Source of the DNA: Comamonas sp.
GTDB taxonomy: Bacteria > Pseudomonadota > Gammaproteobacteria > Burkholderiales > Burkholderiaceae_C
DNA: 64,000 nt
Assembly (NCBI GenBank): GCA_015478895.1
Contig: JADMKK010000036.1
Location: 19,056 to 83,055 of the forward strand
Reading direction: 5' to 3'
Shown here: positions 28,531 through 37,791 of the stretch, in pieces
Position numbering within the stretch: the first letter of the stretch is position 1
Layout: each line of letters starts with the position of its first letter
Notes under the pieces: model-generated
The model's database searches: none
What the model was told of the DNA's origin: nothing
What the model saw: the letters and a program-made list of their open reading frames with translations, nothing else
Translations under genes and position numbers: made by a program

Positions 28531-30054
28531 TTACTTCAGACTGATGGTGGTGTTGACGCCTTGCGAGACAGTGCTGTCATCAAACCAGCGGGAGGTCACC
28601 GTCTTGGTCTGCGTATAGAACATCACCACTTGCTTGCCGTAAGGGCCCAAATCGCCCAGCTTGGAAGCGCGGCTGCCGGTGAACGAGAACAAAGGCACAG
28701 GTACTGGAATTGGCACGTTGATGCCGATCTGGCCCACGTCGATCTCTTCCTGGAACTTGCGCGCTGCAGCGCCCGACTGGGTGAAGATGGCGGTGCCGTT
28801 GCCGTTGGGGTTGGCGTTGATGAACTCAATGGCCTGGTCAATATCGTCGGCTGCCACGATGCACAGCACGGGGCCAAAGATTTCCTGGTCGTACACGCTC
28901 ATGCCGGGTTTGACGCCACTGAAGATGGTCGGGCCGACAAAGTTGCCTTGGTCGTAACCGGCCACTTGCGGCTTGCGGCCGTCGAGTTCCAGCACGGCAC
29001 CATCGGCAATGCCGCGCTCGATCAGGCTTTCTACGCGCGACAGCGCCGCGCACGAGACGACGGGGCCCACATCGGTGCCGGGCTCGGTGCCGCCGGAGAC
29101 TTTGAGCGTCTTGGCCTTGGCCACCAGTTCGGGAATCCACTTTTGCGATTCACCCACCAGCACTACCACCGACAGGGCCATGCAGCGCTGACCGGCAGCG
29201 CCAAAGGCCGCACCGGCCAAGGCGTTCAAAGTTTGATCTTTGTTGGCATCGGGCAGGATGATGGCGTGGTTCTTGGCACCCATCATGCATTGCACGCGCT
29301 TGCCGTTCAGGCTGGCGCGGTTGTAAACGTGCGTGCCGACCTTGGTGGAGCCGACAAAGCTGATTGCCTTGATATCGGGGTGGTCGCAAATCGCGTTCAC
29401 CGCGTCTTCACCGCCGTGGATGACGTTGAGCACGCCCGCCGGCACGCCGGCCTCCAGTGCCAGCTCACACAGGCGCATGGTGACCATCGGGTCTTGCTCG
29501 GAGGGCTTCAAGACAAAGGTGTTGCCCGTGGCAATTGCCATCGGGAACATCCACAGGGGAATCATCGCGGGGAAGTTGAACGGCGTAATGCCGGCGCACA
29601 CGCCCAGTGGCTGGTTCAGCGTGTAGGTATCAACGCCGTTGGCCACGTTGTTGGCCAGCTCACCCAGTTGCAGGCTGCCGATGTTGGCTGCGTGCTCCAC
29701 CACTTCCAGACCACGGAACACATCGCCTTCGGCGTCGGGCAGGGTCTTGCCTTGCTCGGCGGTCAGCAGGGCGGCCAGCTCTTTCATGTTCTCGCGGATC
29801 AGCTGCTGCAGCTTCAAGAAGATGCGGGCGCGTGCGCCGATGGGGGTTTTCTTCCAGGTCTTGAACGCTTGCTTGGCATTGCTCACCGCCAGATTGATTT
29901 CTTCGGGCGTGGCAAAGGGCACGCGGGCCAGCACTTCTTGTGTGGCGGGGTTGACGACATTGCGCCACTGGGTGGTCTTGGATTCAACGAATTCACCGTT
30001 GATCAACAGCTTGACGGTGGGGGCCAGCACGGCCTGCGGGGTGGAAGCGTTCAT
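28531..30054 (-). CDS. mmsA: CoA-acylating methylmalonate-semialdehyde dehydrogenase
   Basis: A 507-residue aldehyde dehydrogenase that converts methylmalonate semialdehyde and CoA to propionyl-CoA, the last step of the valine branch. The catalytic cysteine is C291 in [11 protein letters not shown], with [13 protein letters not shown] and [12 protein letters not shown] typical of the MmsA subfamily. ATG 30054 has GGAG nine bases upstream and gives a family-like length; an in-frame ATG at 30072 and a long extension to 30141 are less likely. It is first of the leftward group mmsA, DUF1311, acyl-CoA dehydrogenase, mmsB. Confidence 0.92.
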   Translation of the reverse strand: MNASTPQAVLAPTVKLLINGEFVESKTTQWRNVVNPATQEVLARVPFATPEEINLAVSNAKQAFKTWKKTPIGARARIFLKLQQLIRENMKELAALLTAEQGKTLPDAEGDVFRGLEVVEHAANIGSLQLGELANNVANGVDTYTLNQPLGVCAGITPFNFPAMIPLWMFPMAIATGNTFVLKPSEQDPMVTMRLCELALEAGVPAGVLNVIHGGEDAVNAICDHPDIKAISFVGSTKVGTHVYNRASLNGKRVQCMMGAKNHAIILPDANKDQTLNALAGAAFGAAGQRCMALSVVVLVGESQKWIPELVAKAKTLKVSGGTEPGTDVGPVVSCAALSRVESLIERGIADGAVLELDGRKPQVAGYDQGNFVGPTIFSGVKPGMSVYDQEIFGPVLCIVAADDIDQAIEFINANPNGNGTAIFTQSGAAARKFQEEIDVGQIGINVPIPVPVPLFSFTGSRASKLGDLGPYGKQVVMFYTQTKTVTSRWFDDSTVSQGVNTTISLK

Positions 30055-30160
30055 GGGATTTGTCTCCGGCATTGCCTTGGAATGAAGTGGGGCACGCAAC
30101 TGGCAGTGATCGCGCGCTCTGAAGGCATCGTAGGTGTGCAAAAGTGCTTATGCAATAGCA

Positions 30161-30187
30161 ATTTTTGCACGTTGTATTTGCAAAAAT
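30161..30187. promoter_or_regulatory. Palindromic operator candidate between mmsA and the LysR gene
   Basis: A perfect nine-base inverted repeat, atttttgca (30161-30169) and tgcaaaaat (30179-30187), separated by nine bases. It lies in the shared promoter region of the divergent genes. A further half-site-like tgcaaaagtgc begins at 30138 on the mmsA side. LysR-type regulators usually bind such a T-N11-A dyad next to their own gene. Confidence 0.6.
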
Positions 30188-30206
30188 GCACAGGCAGAAT
30201 GCCGCC

Positions 30207-31109
30207 ATGGATTGGGATCACTTGCGTTTTTTTGCGGCAGTCGTACACAGCGGCACTTTGGCGGGCGCAGCACGCACTTTGGGCGTGGAGCACACCACGG
30301 TCGCGCGGCGCATTCAGACGCTGGAAAAAATGCTGGGCCAGACTTTGTTTGTGCGCGATGCAGCAGGGCACAAGCTCAGCGCTGCCGGACAGCAATTGCT
30401 GCCCGCTGTGCAGGCGATGGAAAAGGCTGCCTTGAGCGTGGAACACGCCTTGCAACCTGCTACCGGCGGTGCGGAGGCCGAGCCCTCCGGGCTGGTACGC
30501 ATTGGGGTGACGGAAGGGTTGGGCACGCAATTGCTGGCCGGGGCACTGGCCAGCCTGAGCGTCAAGCACCCGCAGCTGTCCATCGATTTACTGGCGCTGC
30601 CTCGCCTGCTGCACCTATCACGGCGCGAGGCTGACATCGTGATCTCGCTGGAGCGCCCCAAGCGCGGCACGGTGGTGGTCAGCAAGTTGGCGGATTACAA
30701 GCTGTATCTGTATGGCGAGCGCCAGTACCTGGCGCGCAAGCCGCTGGTGGCCAGCAGTGAGGATTTGCGCCATCACCACTTCATCCATTACGTGGACGAC
30801 TTGCTGTTCTCCCAAGAGCTGCAGCTGCTCTCGCAAATCTACAAGCCCGCGCGCTTTGCCTTTCGCAGCACCAGCATTGCCGCGCAGTACGAAGCCGTGC
30901 GCGCCGGGGCCGGGCTGGCGGTGCTGCCCGCTTTCATGGCCGACCGCGACCCCACATTGACGCGCGTATTGCCGCAGGAGGCGCAATTTCTGCGCACCTT
31001 CTGGATGTCGATGCCTGAAGAAGCCAAAGCGGTGGCGCGCATCCAGGTGGTATGGAAGTTTTTGAAAGAGGTCGCTCGGGAACGTCAAGCGTTGCTGATG
31101 TCAAGCTAG
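30207..31109 (+). CDS. LysR-family transcriptional regulator
   Basis: A 300-residue regulator with the N-terminal winged helix-turn-helix (MDWDHLRFFAAVVHSGTLAGAARTLGVEHTTVARRIQTLE) and a periplasmic-binding-like effector domain with the typical GAGLAVLPAF near the C-terminus. ATG 30207 matches the standard LysR N-terminus. It is transcribed away from mmsA, so regulation of the valine-catabolism genes is the natural inference. The effector is unknown. Confidence 0.88.
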   Translation: MDWDHLRFFAAVVHSGTLAGAARTLGVEHTTVARRIQTLEKMLGQTLFVRDAAGHKLSAAGQQLLPAVQAMEKAALSVEHALQPATGGAEAEPSGLVRIGVTEGLGTQLLAGALASLSVKHPQLSIDLLALPRLLHLSRREADIVISLERPKRGTVVVSKLADYKLYLYGERQYLARKPLVASSEDLRHHHFIHYVDDLLFSQELQLLSQIYKPARFAFRSTSIAAQYEAVRAGAGLAVLPAFMADRDPTLTRVLPQEAQFLRTFWMSMPEEAKAVARIQVVWKFLKEVARERQALLMSS

Positions 31110-31268
31110 TTGACCCAGATAGGACAGCCAGCGTGACGAACCTCTATCTACGTCAAAAATACGTCGTAACACGGTTATGCTCATCACTTCAATTAATATT
31201 TGTTAGCAATTGCCTTGTTTGTTTTGCTAGCACGATGGCAGACCTTCGCTCTCCCCCTGCGTTTACCC

Positions 31269-33641
31269 ATGAGATACCGCTCTAAGCTGCACCGCATTTC
31301 CCAAGCTTGGTGGCCGACAGCCACCGTCTTGGCTATTGGAAGCGTGATCAGCGTGGCGAGCCTGCAGGTCATGCGAGGCTCGGGCGGCCTGCTGCCCTGG
31401 GTGCAAGAACGGGCGGACTGGATCATTGTCGGGGGCGTGCTGGCCACCACTGCCTTGCTGGCCGCCATCGTGACCTTGTCATCGCACCAGCGTTTGCGCG
31501 CACAGATACAGACACAGGCCAAGCACAAACTGCTGCGCCACCGAACGGACAGATTCAAGGCGCTGTTTCACCAATCCGCCGTGGGCGTGCTCGAAGTCGA
31601 GCTGCGCACGGGCCGTTTGGTCAGCGCCAATACGCGGTTCTGCAGCATCGTGGGCTACAGCCAGCAGGTGCTGGAGCGCATGTGTCTGGACAGCATGGTG
31701 CATGCCGACGACCAGTCGCAGTGGCACAACTTGTCACGCCAAGTCACGTCGGGGAAGCTGCCGCACTTCACCCTGATTCATCGCATGCTGCGCAGTGACG
31801 GCCAAGAAGTATGGGTCGAGGCATGGGTGTATCCGCTGCTCAGCGATGAAGGTCAGCCCAGTGAGCGCCACATCGCACTCATTCAGGATGTGACGGAGCG
31901 GCGCTTGCTGCAAGACCAGCTGCAGGAGCGCGAGGCGTATTCAGGTGAAATGCTGCGCTTCATGCCGGTGGGGTTGGTGGTGGTGGGGCCACAAGGCAAT
32001 ATTGAGTTTTCCAACCACCACTTCGATCACAAAACAGGCTGGGCGCATGGCGAGCTGGGCGATGAGTCGGCGCTGTGGCGCCATTTGTGTGCGGATCCGC
32101 AGCAGCACGCCACGTTGTTGCAGCGCTTGAATGCCGGGCGCTGTGAGGTCGTGTCATCCGGCATGAACATGCCAGCAGCGGAATATCTGCTGCGCAGTAA
32201 AAGCGGGCAGCCCTTGCCCATGGAAGTGTCGGGGCGCTTTCTGGACGGGCGCATCTTGCTCACTTTTGTGGATTTAAGCCAGCGCAAAGCGGCGGAAGCA
32301 GAGATTCGCTGGCTCGGCTTTTACGACCCCGTGACCCAATTGCCCAATCGCCGCATGCTGCTCGATCGCCTGGGCGATGTGTTGAGCAAAGGGCAGCGCC
32401 CTGGTAGCGGCAAAACGGCTTTGCTGCTGCTGGACATTGACAATTTCAAGTCGCTCAATGAAACCCTGGGCCATGAGCTGGGCGATGCTTTGCTGCGCAT
32501 GGTGGCCACGCGTTTGGCCAACTGCATTGCGGGCAAGCACACCTTATCGCGCCAGGGCGGCGATGAGTTTGCCGTGGTGCTGGAAGACCTGCCGCTTGAA
32601 GCGCTGGAGGCCGGGCGCGCCACAGAGCATGTCGGGCGCACGCTGCTGGAGGCTTTGCGTACGCCGTTTTTCTTGAATGGGCAGGATTTGCACGTCACCG
32701 TCAGCATGGGCGCGGTGGTGGTGAGCGGGCAGGGCGATACCGTGGAGGAACTGCTCAAGCGCGCCGACCTGGCGCTTTACCAAGCCAAAAGCGCGGGCCG
32801 CGATACCTTGCAGTTTTTTGACCCCAGCATGCAAAAGGCCGTCAGCGCCCGCGTGGAGATGGAAAAAGACCTGCGCCTTGCACTGGAGCGCCACGAGTTT
32901 GACCTGTACTTCCAGCCCCAAGTGCGTGGCGACAAGGTCGTCGGGGCTGAGGCGCTGCTGCGCTGGGATCATCCGGTCAAAGGCTTTATTCCACCGGGTG
33001 TTTTCGTGCCGGCGGCAGAAGAATCGGGGCTCATCTTCCCGCTGGGCGAATGGGTGCTGTATGCCGCCTGCCGCCAGCTGGCGCACTGGGCCCAAGACCC
33101 GCAGCTGGCGCACCTGACCATGTCCGTCAACGTCAGCCCGCGCCAGTTCTACCAGGAAGGGTTTGTGCAGCAAGTGCAGCAAGCGCTGGCGGTGGCGGGC
33201 GCGCGCCCTTCGTCGCTGGAGCTGGAGCTGACCGAGGGCATGCTGCTGACCGATATTGACGACACCATCGACAAAATGGTGCAGTTGAAAAAGATGGGCG
33301 TGATTTTTTCGCTGGATGACTTTGGCACGGGCTATTCCTCGCTGAGCTATCTCAAACGCCTGCCGCTGGACAAACTCAAAATCGACCAGAGCTTTGTGCG
33401 CGAAGCTTTGCTCAGCGCCAACGATGCCAGCATTGCCCGCACCATCGTGGCGCTGGGCCACAGTCTGGGTCTGCAGGTGATTGCCGAAGGCGTGGAGACA
33501 GTCGAACAGCGCGACTTTCTGGCTGCCAATGGCTGCAGTTACTGGCAAGGCTATTTATTCAGCCGGGCCACTCCGGCCAAAGCCTTTGAAGCTTGGGTCA
33601 AAAACTACGACATCCAGGGTTTGGTGCTGGACAATCAGTGA
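31269..33641 (+). CDS. PAS-GGDEF-EAL protein (cyclic di-GMP turnover), membrane-anchored
   Basis: A 790-residue protein with two N-terminal membrane helices, two PAS domains (about 100-210 and 225-330), a GGDEF domain with an intact GGDEF at 430-434, and an EAL domain with EALLRW at 561-566 and the later DDFGTGYSSLSYLKRLPLDKLKIDQ region intact. Both catalytic sites look complete, so it could make or degrade cyclic di-GMP depending on signal. ATG 31269 is taken as start; an in-frame TTG at 31200 would add a hydrophobic stretch, and neither has a convincing ribosome binding site. Confidence 0.9.
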   Translation: MRYRSKLHRISQAWWPTATVLAIGSVISVASLQVMRGSGGLLPWVQERADWIIVGGVLATTALLAAIVTLSSHQRLRAQIQTQAKHKLLRHRTDRFKALFHQSAVGVLEVELRTGRLVSANTRFCSIVGYSQQVLERMCLDSMVHADDQSQWHNLSRQVTSGKLPHFTLIHRMLRSDGQEVWVEAWVYPLLSDEGQPSERHIALIQDVTERRLLQDQLQEREAYSGEMLRFMPVGLVVVGPQGNIEFSNHHFDHKTGWAHGELGDESALWRHLCADPQQHATLLQRLNAGRCEVVSSGMNMPAAEYLLRSKSGQPLPMEVSGRFLDGRILLTFVDLSQRKAAEAEIRWLGFYDPVTQLPNRRMLLDRLGDVLSKGQRPGSGKTALLLLDIDNFKSLNETLGHELGDALLRMVATRLANCIAGKHTLSRQGGDEFAVVLEDLPLEALEAGRATEHVGRTLLEALRTPFFLNGQDLHVTVSMGAVVVSGQGDTVEELLKRADLALYQAKSAGRDTLQFFDPSMQKAVSARVEMEKDLRLALERHEFDLYFQPQVRGDKVVGAEALLRWDHPVKGFIPPGVFVPAAEESGLIFPLGEWVLYAACRQLAHWAQDPQLAHLTMSVNVSPRQFYQEGFVQQVQQALAVAGARPSSLELELTEGMLLTDIDDTIDKMVQLKKMGVIFSLDDFGTGYSSLSYLKRLPLDKLKIDQSFVREALLSANDASIARTIVALGHSLGLQVIAEGVETVEQRDFLAANGCSYWQGYLFSRATPAKAFEAWVKNYDIQGLVLDNQ

Positions 33642-33687
33642 AGGCGTACTTGCAGCCCTGGTTGCCGATCTTTTCTAACAAATCTAA

Positions 33688-33782
33688 CAAAAAACATAGC
33701 TGCTTGCCCTCGTAGAACAATGGTTTGAAGGTGCTAAGTGCCTGAAATCATCTATTAACAACGGCAGGCAGCTATGTTTTTA
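33688..33782. repeat. Dispersed intergenic repeat, copy F (long form)
   Basis: The arms aaaacatagctgcttgcc (33691-33708) and ggcaggcagctatgtttt (33763-33780) pair at 17 of 18 positions around a 54-base interior. The interior contains agtgcctgaaatcatc and ctattaacaa, resembling the interior of the copy at 53809. It lies between the 3' ends of the GGDEF-EAL gene and the siderophore ATPase gene and may serve both as terminator. Confidence 0.75.
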
Positions 33783-33792
33783 TGAGCTTTTA

Positions 33793-34551
33793 TCAGGCAA
33801 AGTAGTGGCACAGGCGCTGGCCTTTGACCTCGTGCACACTCACTTCCATGCCATACAAGGTGCTGAGCACCTCGTCGGTCACCACCGCCAAGGGGGGCCC
33901 TTCATGGGCCACATGGCCGTCTTGCATGGCGATGATGTGGTCGGCATAGCAGCTGGCAAAGTTGATGTCGTGCAGCACCACCACCACGGTTTTTTGGCGC
34001 TCATTCACCAGGCGGCGCAGCAGCTTCATCATGCTCGCGGCGTGCGCCATATCGAGGTTGTTGAGCGGCTCATCGAGCAGGATGTAGGGCGTGTCCTGGC
34101 ACAGCACCATGGCGATGTAGGCGCGCTGGCGCTGGCCGCCGGAGAGTTCATCGAGATACCGCTCGGCCAGCGCGGTCAGCTGCAAAAAATCCAGCGCTTC
34201 GTTCACATGCTGCACATCTTCAGAGGTCATGCGGCCCTTGCTGTGCGGAAAGCGGCCAAAACCCACCAAGTCGCGCACCGTCAGGCGCAGGGCGGACTGG
34301 TTGTCCTGGCGCAAGATGGCCATGACCTTGGCCAGCGCGTCGCTGGCGGTTTTGGCCACATCCAGTCCCGCCACATGCGACGAGCCCGAGGTCATTGCAT
34401 CCAAGCGGCTGACCATGCTCAGCAGCGTGCTTTTGCCCGCGCCATTGGGGCCGATGATGGCGGTGAACTTGTTTTCCGGAATTTGCACATTCACCCCATG
34501 CAGCACTGTGGTGCTGCCGTGGGTTTTGACGACGTTGCGTGTCTCGATCAT
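33793..34551 (-). CDS. Siderophore ABC transporter ATP-binding protein
   Basis: A 252-residue FepC/YclP-like ATPase with Walker A GPNGAGKS, signature LSGGQRQRAYIAMVL, Walker B YILLDEPLNNLDM and switch histidine VVLHDINFASCYADH. It powers uptake of ferric siderophore through the two FecCD-type permeases encoded just upstream; the start overlaps the preceding stop by four bases. Last gene of a four-gene leftward operon. Confidence 0.88.
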   Translation of the reverse strand: MIETRNVVKTHGSTTVLHGVNVQIPENKFTAIIGPNGAGKSTLLSMVSRLDAMTSGSSHVAGLDVAKTASDALAKVMAILRQDNQSALRLTVRDLVGFGRFPHSKGRMTSEDVQHVNEALDFLQLTALAERYLDELSGGQRQRAYIAMVLCQDTPYILLDEPLNNLDMAHAASMMKLLRRLVNERQKTVVVVLHDINFASCYADHIIAMQDGHVAHEGPPLAVVTDEVLSTLYGMEVSVHEVKGQRLCHYFA

Positions 34552-35540
34552 TGTTTGCCCTTGCGCATCAGCAGGTAGATAAATGCCAGCCCGCCAAAAA
34601 ATTCCACCACCACCGACAGCGCCGAGTTAAAGCCCAGCACGCGCTCCAGAATCACCTGACCGCCGAGCAGCAAGATGCAGCCCCACAGCACTGCGGCGGG
34701 CAGCACCCACTGGTGGCGGCGTGTGCCCATCCACTGGTACGCCATGTTGGCCACCAGCAGTCCAAAAAAAGTGACAGGGCCCACCAGCGCGGTAGAAATC
34801 GCCACCATGGCGCACATCACCACCAGCAAGCGCAACACCTGCGGCTGGTAGTTGATGCCGAGATTGACGGCCGCATCACGCCCCAGGGCCAGCACATCCA
34901 GCATATGGCGTTGCCGCCAGAAATACGCAGCGCCCAGCGCCAGCAGCACCAGCGAAGGCCACAGCAACTCGGTGTGGATGGTGTTGAAGTTGGCAAACAT
35001 GCGGTCTTGCAGTGTGGCGAACTCGTTGGGGTCGATCATGCGCATGACAAAGCTGGTCATGCTGCGAAACAAAATGCCAAACACCATGCCCACCAGCAGC
35101 ATCAGGTGCAGGCTGCTGGCGTGGCCGGTGAACAGCCAGCGCATCAGCGCCACGCTCAGCGCCACCATCAGCACAATCTCCAGGCCAAACTTGGGCACCA
35201 CACCCAGGCCCACCACGCCGACTGAGCCCAGCACCAGCACCAGTACGGATTGCAGGAACAGGTACAGCGCGTCCAGCCCCATCACCGCAGGCGTGAGGAT
35301 GGTGTTGTGCGTGACGGTCTGGAACACTACGGTGGACATGCCCAGCGCGCAGGCCACGACCAGCATGGTCAGCACTTTGGTGCCGCGGTGCTCCAGCACA
35401 AAGGCCCAGTCGGCCTCTACACCGACGGTCATAAACGCCACGATGGCCAGCACCGTCAGCACGACCAGCGTGACCAATCGGTTACGGCTCAACGTCCACC
35501 AGCCCTGCTGTTGCGACGGTTCGTACAAAGCTTGCTTCAT
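34548..35540 (-). CDS. FecCD-family iron-siderophore permease (second subunit)
   Basis: A 330-residue inner-membrane permease of the BtuC/FecCD family, rich in hydrophobic helices. Family segments include LVACALGMSTVVFQTVTHNTI-type (STVVFQTVTHN), LTPAVMGLDALYLFLQS and the C-terminal TFFGLLVANMAYQWMG. It lies four bases after the first permease gene and pairs with it to form the channel. Confidence 0.87.
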   Translation of the reverse strand: MKQALYEPSQQQGWWTLSRNRLVTLVVLTVLAIVAFMTVGVEADWAFVLEHRGTKVLTMLVVACALGMSTVVFQTVTHNTILTPAVMGLDALYLFLQSVLVLVLGSVGVVGLGVVPKFGLEIVLMVALSVALMRWLFTGHASSLHLMLLVGMVFGILFRSMTSFVMRMIDPNEFATLQDRMFANFNTIHTELLWPSLVLLALGAAYFWRQRHMLDVLALGRDAAVNLGINYQPQVLRLLVVMCAMVAISTALVGPVTFFGLLVANMAYQWMGTRRHQWVLPAAVLWGCILLLGGQVILERVLGFNSALSVVVEFFGGLAFIYLLMRKGKQ

Positions 35541-35544
35541 CGCA

Positions 35545-36546
35545 TCACCCTTGCTTGGCGCGACGGCGCAACAAAATCATCAGAAACAAGGCGCTGCCCA
35601 CCACACCCATGACCGTGCCGACAGGGATTTCATAAGGCGCAATGATCAGGCGACCCAACAGATCACACACCAGCGTCAATGCAGCACCGGCTATGGCGAC
35701 CCACCACACACTGCGGCGCACGTTGTCGCCCTGCATCAGGCGCACCACATTTGGAATAATCAGGCCCACAAACGGGAGAGCGCCCACCGTCACCACAATG
35801 CAGGCGGTAACGATGGAAACCACGATCAAGCCTTGCAGCACCAGCGCCTTGTAGTTCAAGCCTAGATTGGTGGCAAAAGACTCGCCCAGGCCCGCCACCG
35901 TAAAGCGGTCCGCTGCCAGCACGGCCAATGCAGTCACGCCCAGCGACAGCCACAGCATTTCATAGCGGCCTTCAACGATGACCGAAAAATCGCCATTGGA
36001 GAACGCGCGCAGCGACTGGATCATGTCGTGCTGGTAGGCCCAGAACGTGGTGGCCGCTTCAATCACGCCCGCCAAAATCAATCCCACCAAGGGCACGATC
36101 CACGCCGAGCGCAGCTTGATGCGTGAAAGGATGGCCATGAACAAGGCCGTGCCTGCCAAAGCCGTGGTGGCCGAGACACCCATCTTGGCAAACACCGGCA
36201 GATCTGGCGCAAACAGCATGCACATCAGCATGCCGAAGGTAGCGGACTCCACCGTACCCATGGTGGAGGGCTCCACAAAATGGTTGCGCGCCAGCATTTG
36301 CATGAGCAAGCCGGCCACTGCCATGGCGCTGCCCGCCAATATCAAGGCCAGCGTGCGCGGCACGCGCGAATACATCAGCACCTGGGCCACCATGTCGTCA
36401 TCGCTGTCGCTCCACAAGGTGCCCCAGGACACATCGCTCACGCCCACCGACAGACTCCACAGCGCCAATGCAAAAAGGGCCACCAGGGCCCCTATCCACG
36501 CCAAGGCTGTACGCCCCGCGGGTGTGTTATTACTTGGAAAAAGCAT
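35545..36546 (-). CDS. FecCD-family iron-siderophore permease (first subunit)
   Basis: A 333-residue permease with RVPRTLALILAGSAMAVAGLLMQ, NHFVEPSTMGTVESATFGML and VGALPFVGLIIPNVVRL, all typical of the family. Its start overlaps the end of the binding-protein gene by 17 bases, which points to coupled translation. Its partner is the permease at 34548-35540. Confidence 0.88.
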   Translation of the reverse strand: MLFPSNNTPAGRTALAWIGALVALFALALWSLSVGVSDVSWGTLWSDSDDDMVAQVLMYSRVPRTLALILAGSAMAVAGLLMQMLARNHFVEPSTMGTVESATFGMLMCMLFAPDLPVFAKMGVSATTALAGTALFMAILSRIKLRSAWIVPLVGLILAGVIEAATTFWAYQHDMIQSLRAFSNGDFSVIVEGRYEMLWLSLGVTALAVLAADRFTVAGLGESFATNLGLNYKALVLQGLIVVSIVTACIVVTVGALPFVGLIIPNVVRLMQGDNVRRSVWWVAIAGAALTLVCDLLGRLIIAPYEIPVGTVMGVVGSALFLMILLRRRAKQG

Positions 36547-37459
36547 CGGCCAATTGCTTTAAATTCTCTTTCAGCGCCGTGGGGCTGGAGTTGGACATGG
36601 TGTACCAGTTGGCCGAATTCAAATACACCACATGCTGGTTGCGCCATGCCTTGGTGGCATGCACCAGCTTGTTGTCCAGCAGTTTTTTAGCCGCTTGGCC
36701 GTCGTTGCCAATGGCCGCATCACGGTCGAGCACCAGCAAATAATCGGGGTTGGTTTTGAGCAGGTACTCAAACGATACGGCCTGACCGTGCTTGGACACT
36801 TCGATCTTGTCCTTGATCGGATTCACACCAAACACCGAATACAGCATGTCAAAACGCGAGCCCGGGCCATAAGCGCTGAGCTTGCCGCCATTGGTCATTA
36901 CCAACAGCGCGCCGCCCTTGTTGGCCGCCTTGGCCTTGACATCGGCAATCGCCGCTTCAATGGTCTTGATCTCTTGCTCACCCTTTTCGGGCACGCCATA
37001 GACCGCCGCAATCGCGCGAATGTTGCGGTACACGTGCGCCATCTGGTTCTGGTTGTCGATGGTGATGTCCAGCACCGGGGCAAACTTCTTGAGCTCTTCC
37101 ACCTTGGGCAGCGAGCGGTTGCCGGCAATGATCAGATCCGGCTTGAGCGCTTTGACTTTTTCATAGTCAGGCTCAAACAACGTGCCAATATTGGCGTATT
37201 TGGTGGTGTCCGCAAATTGCTGGAGCGAAGGGGGCAAAGCCTGTGTGGGGTTCCCAGCCACATTGCCACCCAGAGTCTGAATGATGTCCAGCGCGCCAAA
37301 GTCATACACCAGTACGGTTTTGGGCTTGACCGGCATTTGGACTGCACCCGTGTTGTCCTGCACCTGGATGGTTTCTACCGCATGGGCAGCCGCAAAAGGC
37401 AAGGTCAGCGCCAGCACGAGGCCGCCAACGGTTTGGCGACGATTCCACAGACCGTTCAT
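36530..37459 (-). CDS. Siderophore ABC transporter periplasmic binding protein
   Basis: A 309-residue exported receptor with a signal peptide ending near AAHAVE and the class III binding-protein layout. VLVYDFGALDIIQTLG, FEPDYEKVKALKPDLIIAGNRS and NPDYLLVLDRDAA resemble the FatB/VctP/YclQ group, which binds ferric catecholate or related siderophores. ATG 37459 is the first good start; the frame continues two codons upstream to a TTG. It is the first gene of the operon and lies behind a Fur-box-like sequence. No TonB-dependent outer membrane receptor is in the window. Confidence 0.88.
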   Translation of the reverse strand: MNGLWNRRQTVGGLVLALTLPFAAAHAVETIQVQDNTGAVQMPVKPKTVLVYDFGALDIIQTLGGNVAGNPTQALPPSLQQFADTTKYANIGTLFEPDYEKVKALKPDLIIAGNRSLPKVEELKKFAPVLDITIDNQNQMAHVYRNIRAIAAVYGVPEKGEQEIKTIEAAIADVKAKAANKGGALLVMTNGGKLSAYGPGSRFDMLYSVFGVNPIKDKIEVSKHGQAVSFEYLLKTNPDYLLVLDRDAAIGNDGQAAKKLLDNKLVHATKAWRNQHVVYLNSANWYTMSNSSPTALKENLKQLADAFSK

Positions 37460-37516
37460 GTTCAATGTCCTTGTCCGTATCTAGTACGGCAAATTTTGTG
37501 ATGAACGGTCATTATA

Positions 37517-37531
37517 TGAGAATGATTCTCA
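37517..37531 (-). promoter_or_regulatory. Fur box candidate upstream of the siderophore operon
   Basis: The sequence TGAGAATGATTCTCA is a 15-base near-perfect palindrome, flanked by attata and aatac, and closely resembles the core of the Fur-binding consensus (two inverted GATAAT-type hexamers). It lies about 60 bases before the binding-protein start. Iron-dependent repression is the expected effect. Confidence 0.75.
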
Positions 37532-37639
37532 AATACTGCGTTGTGGTTATGCATTTTTCGATCCGAAGCTGTGATACAGGTCAGAAAAATCATGCAGTCC
37601 GCGCTGGGCTGCGGCCCTCTAGGCCGGGCAGACAACTCC

Positions 37640-37690
37640 TGAATTAAGAGCTTATTACCCTTGGTGAGTAAGGGGTAAAGCCCTTTTTTA
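37640..37690 (+). repeat. Dispersed intergenic repeat, copy G, terminator-like
   Basis: The core ttaccctt, short loop, aaggggtaa forms a small hairpin followed by a run of six T at 37684-37689. The element begins aattaagagctt and belongs to the short form of the family. Its position within a divergent promoter region is unlike most other copies, which follow genes. Confidence 0.5.
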
Positions 37691-37791
37691 TTAAAAAGTC
37701 TAGCGCGCTCTCAGTCCGCCGGTCAGAGGTGGCGCGTTATCATTCCAGCCTTCTGCTTTCCTAGCCTTTGGGCTTTTCTCTCCCAACCTCC

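Larger units (their letters stand above)
37460..37791. other. Intergenic region between siderophore operon and smc
   Basis: These 332 bases separate two divergent transcription units. They hold the Fur-box candidate at 37517-37531 and a short repeat copy at 37640-37690. The rest, including the part just before smc, shows no further gene; a strong ribosome binding site before smc is lacking. Confidence 0.5.

Noticed and set aside
26788..30435. Long plus-strand open frames of 538 and 624 codons opposite the valine-catabolism genes
   Set aside because: They lie opposite genes with clear families, have His/Gln/Gly-rich unstructured compositions typical of reversed GC-rich codons, and match nothing recognisable.
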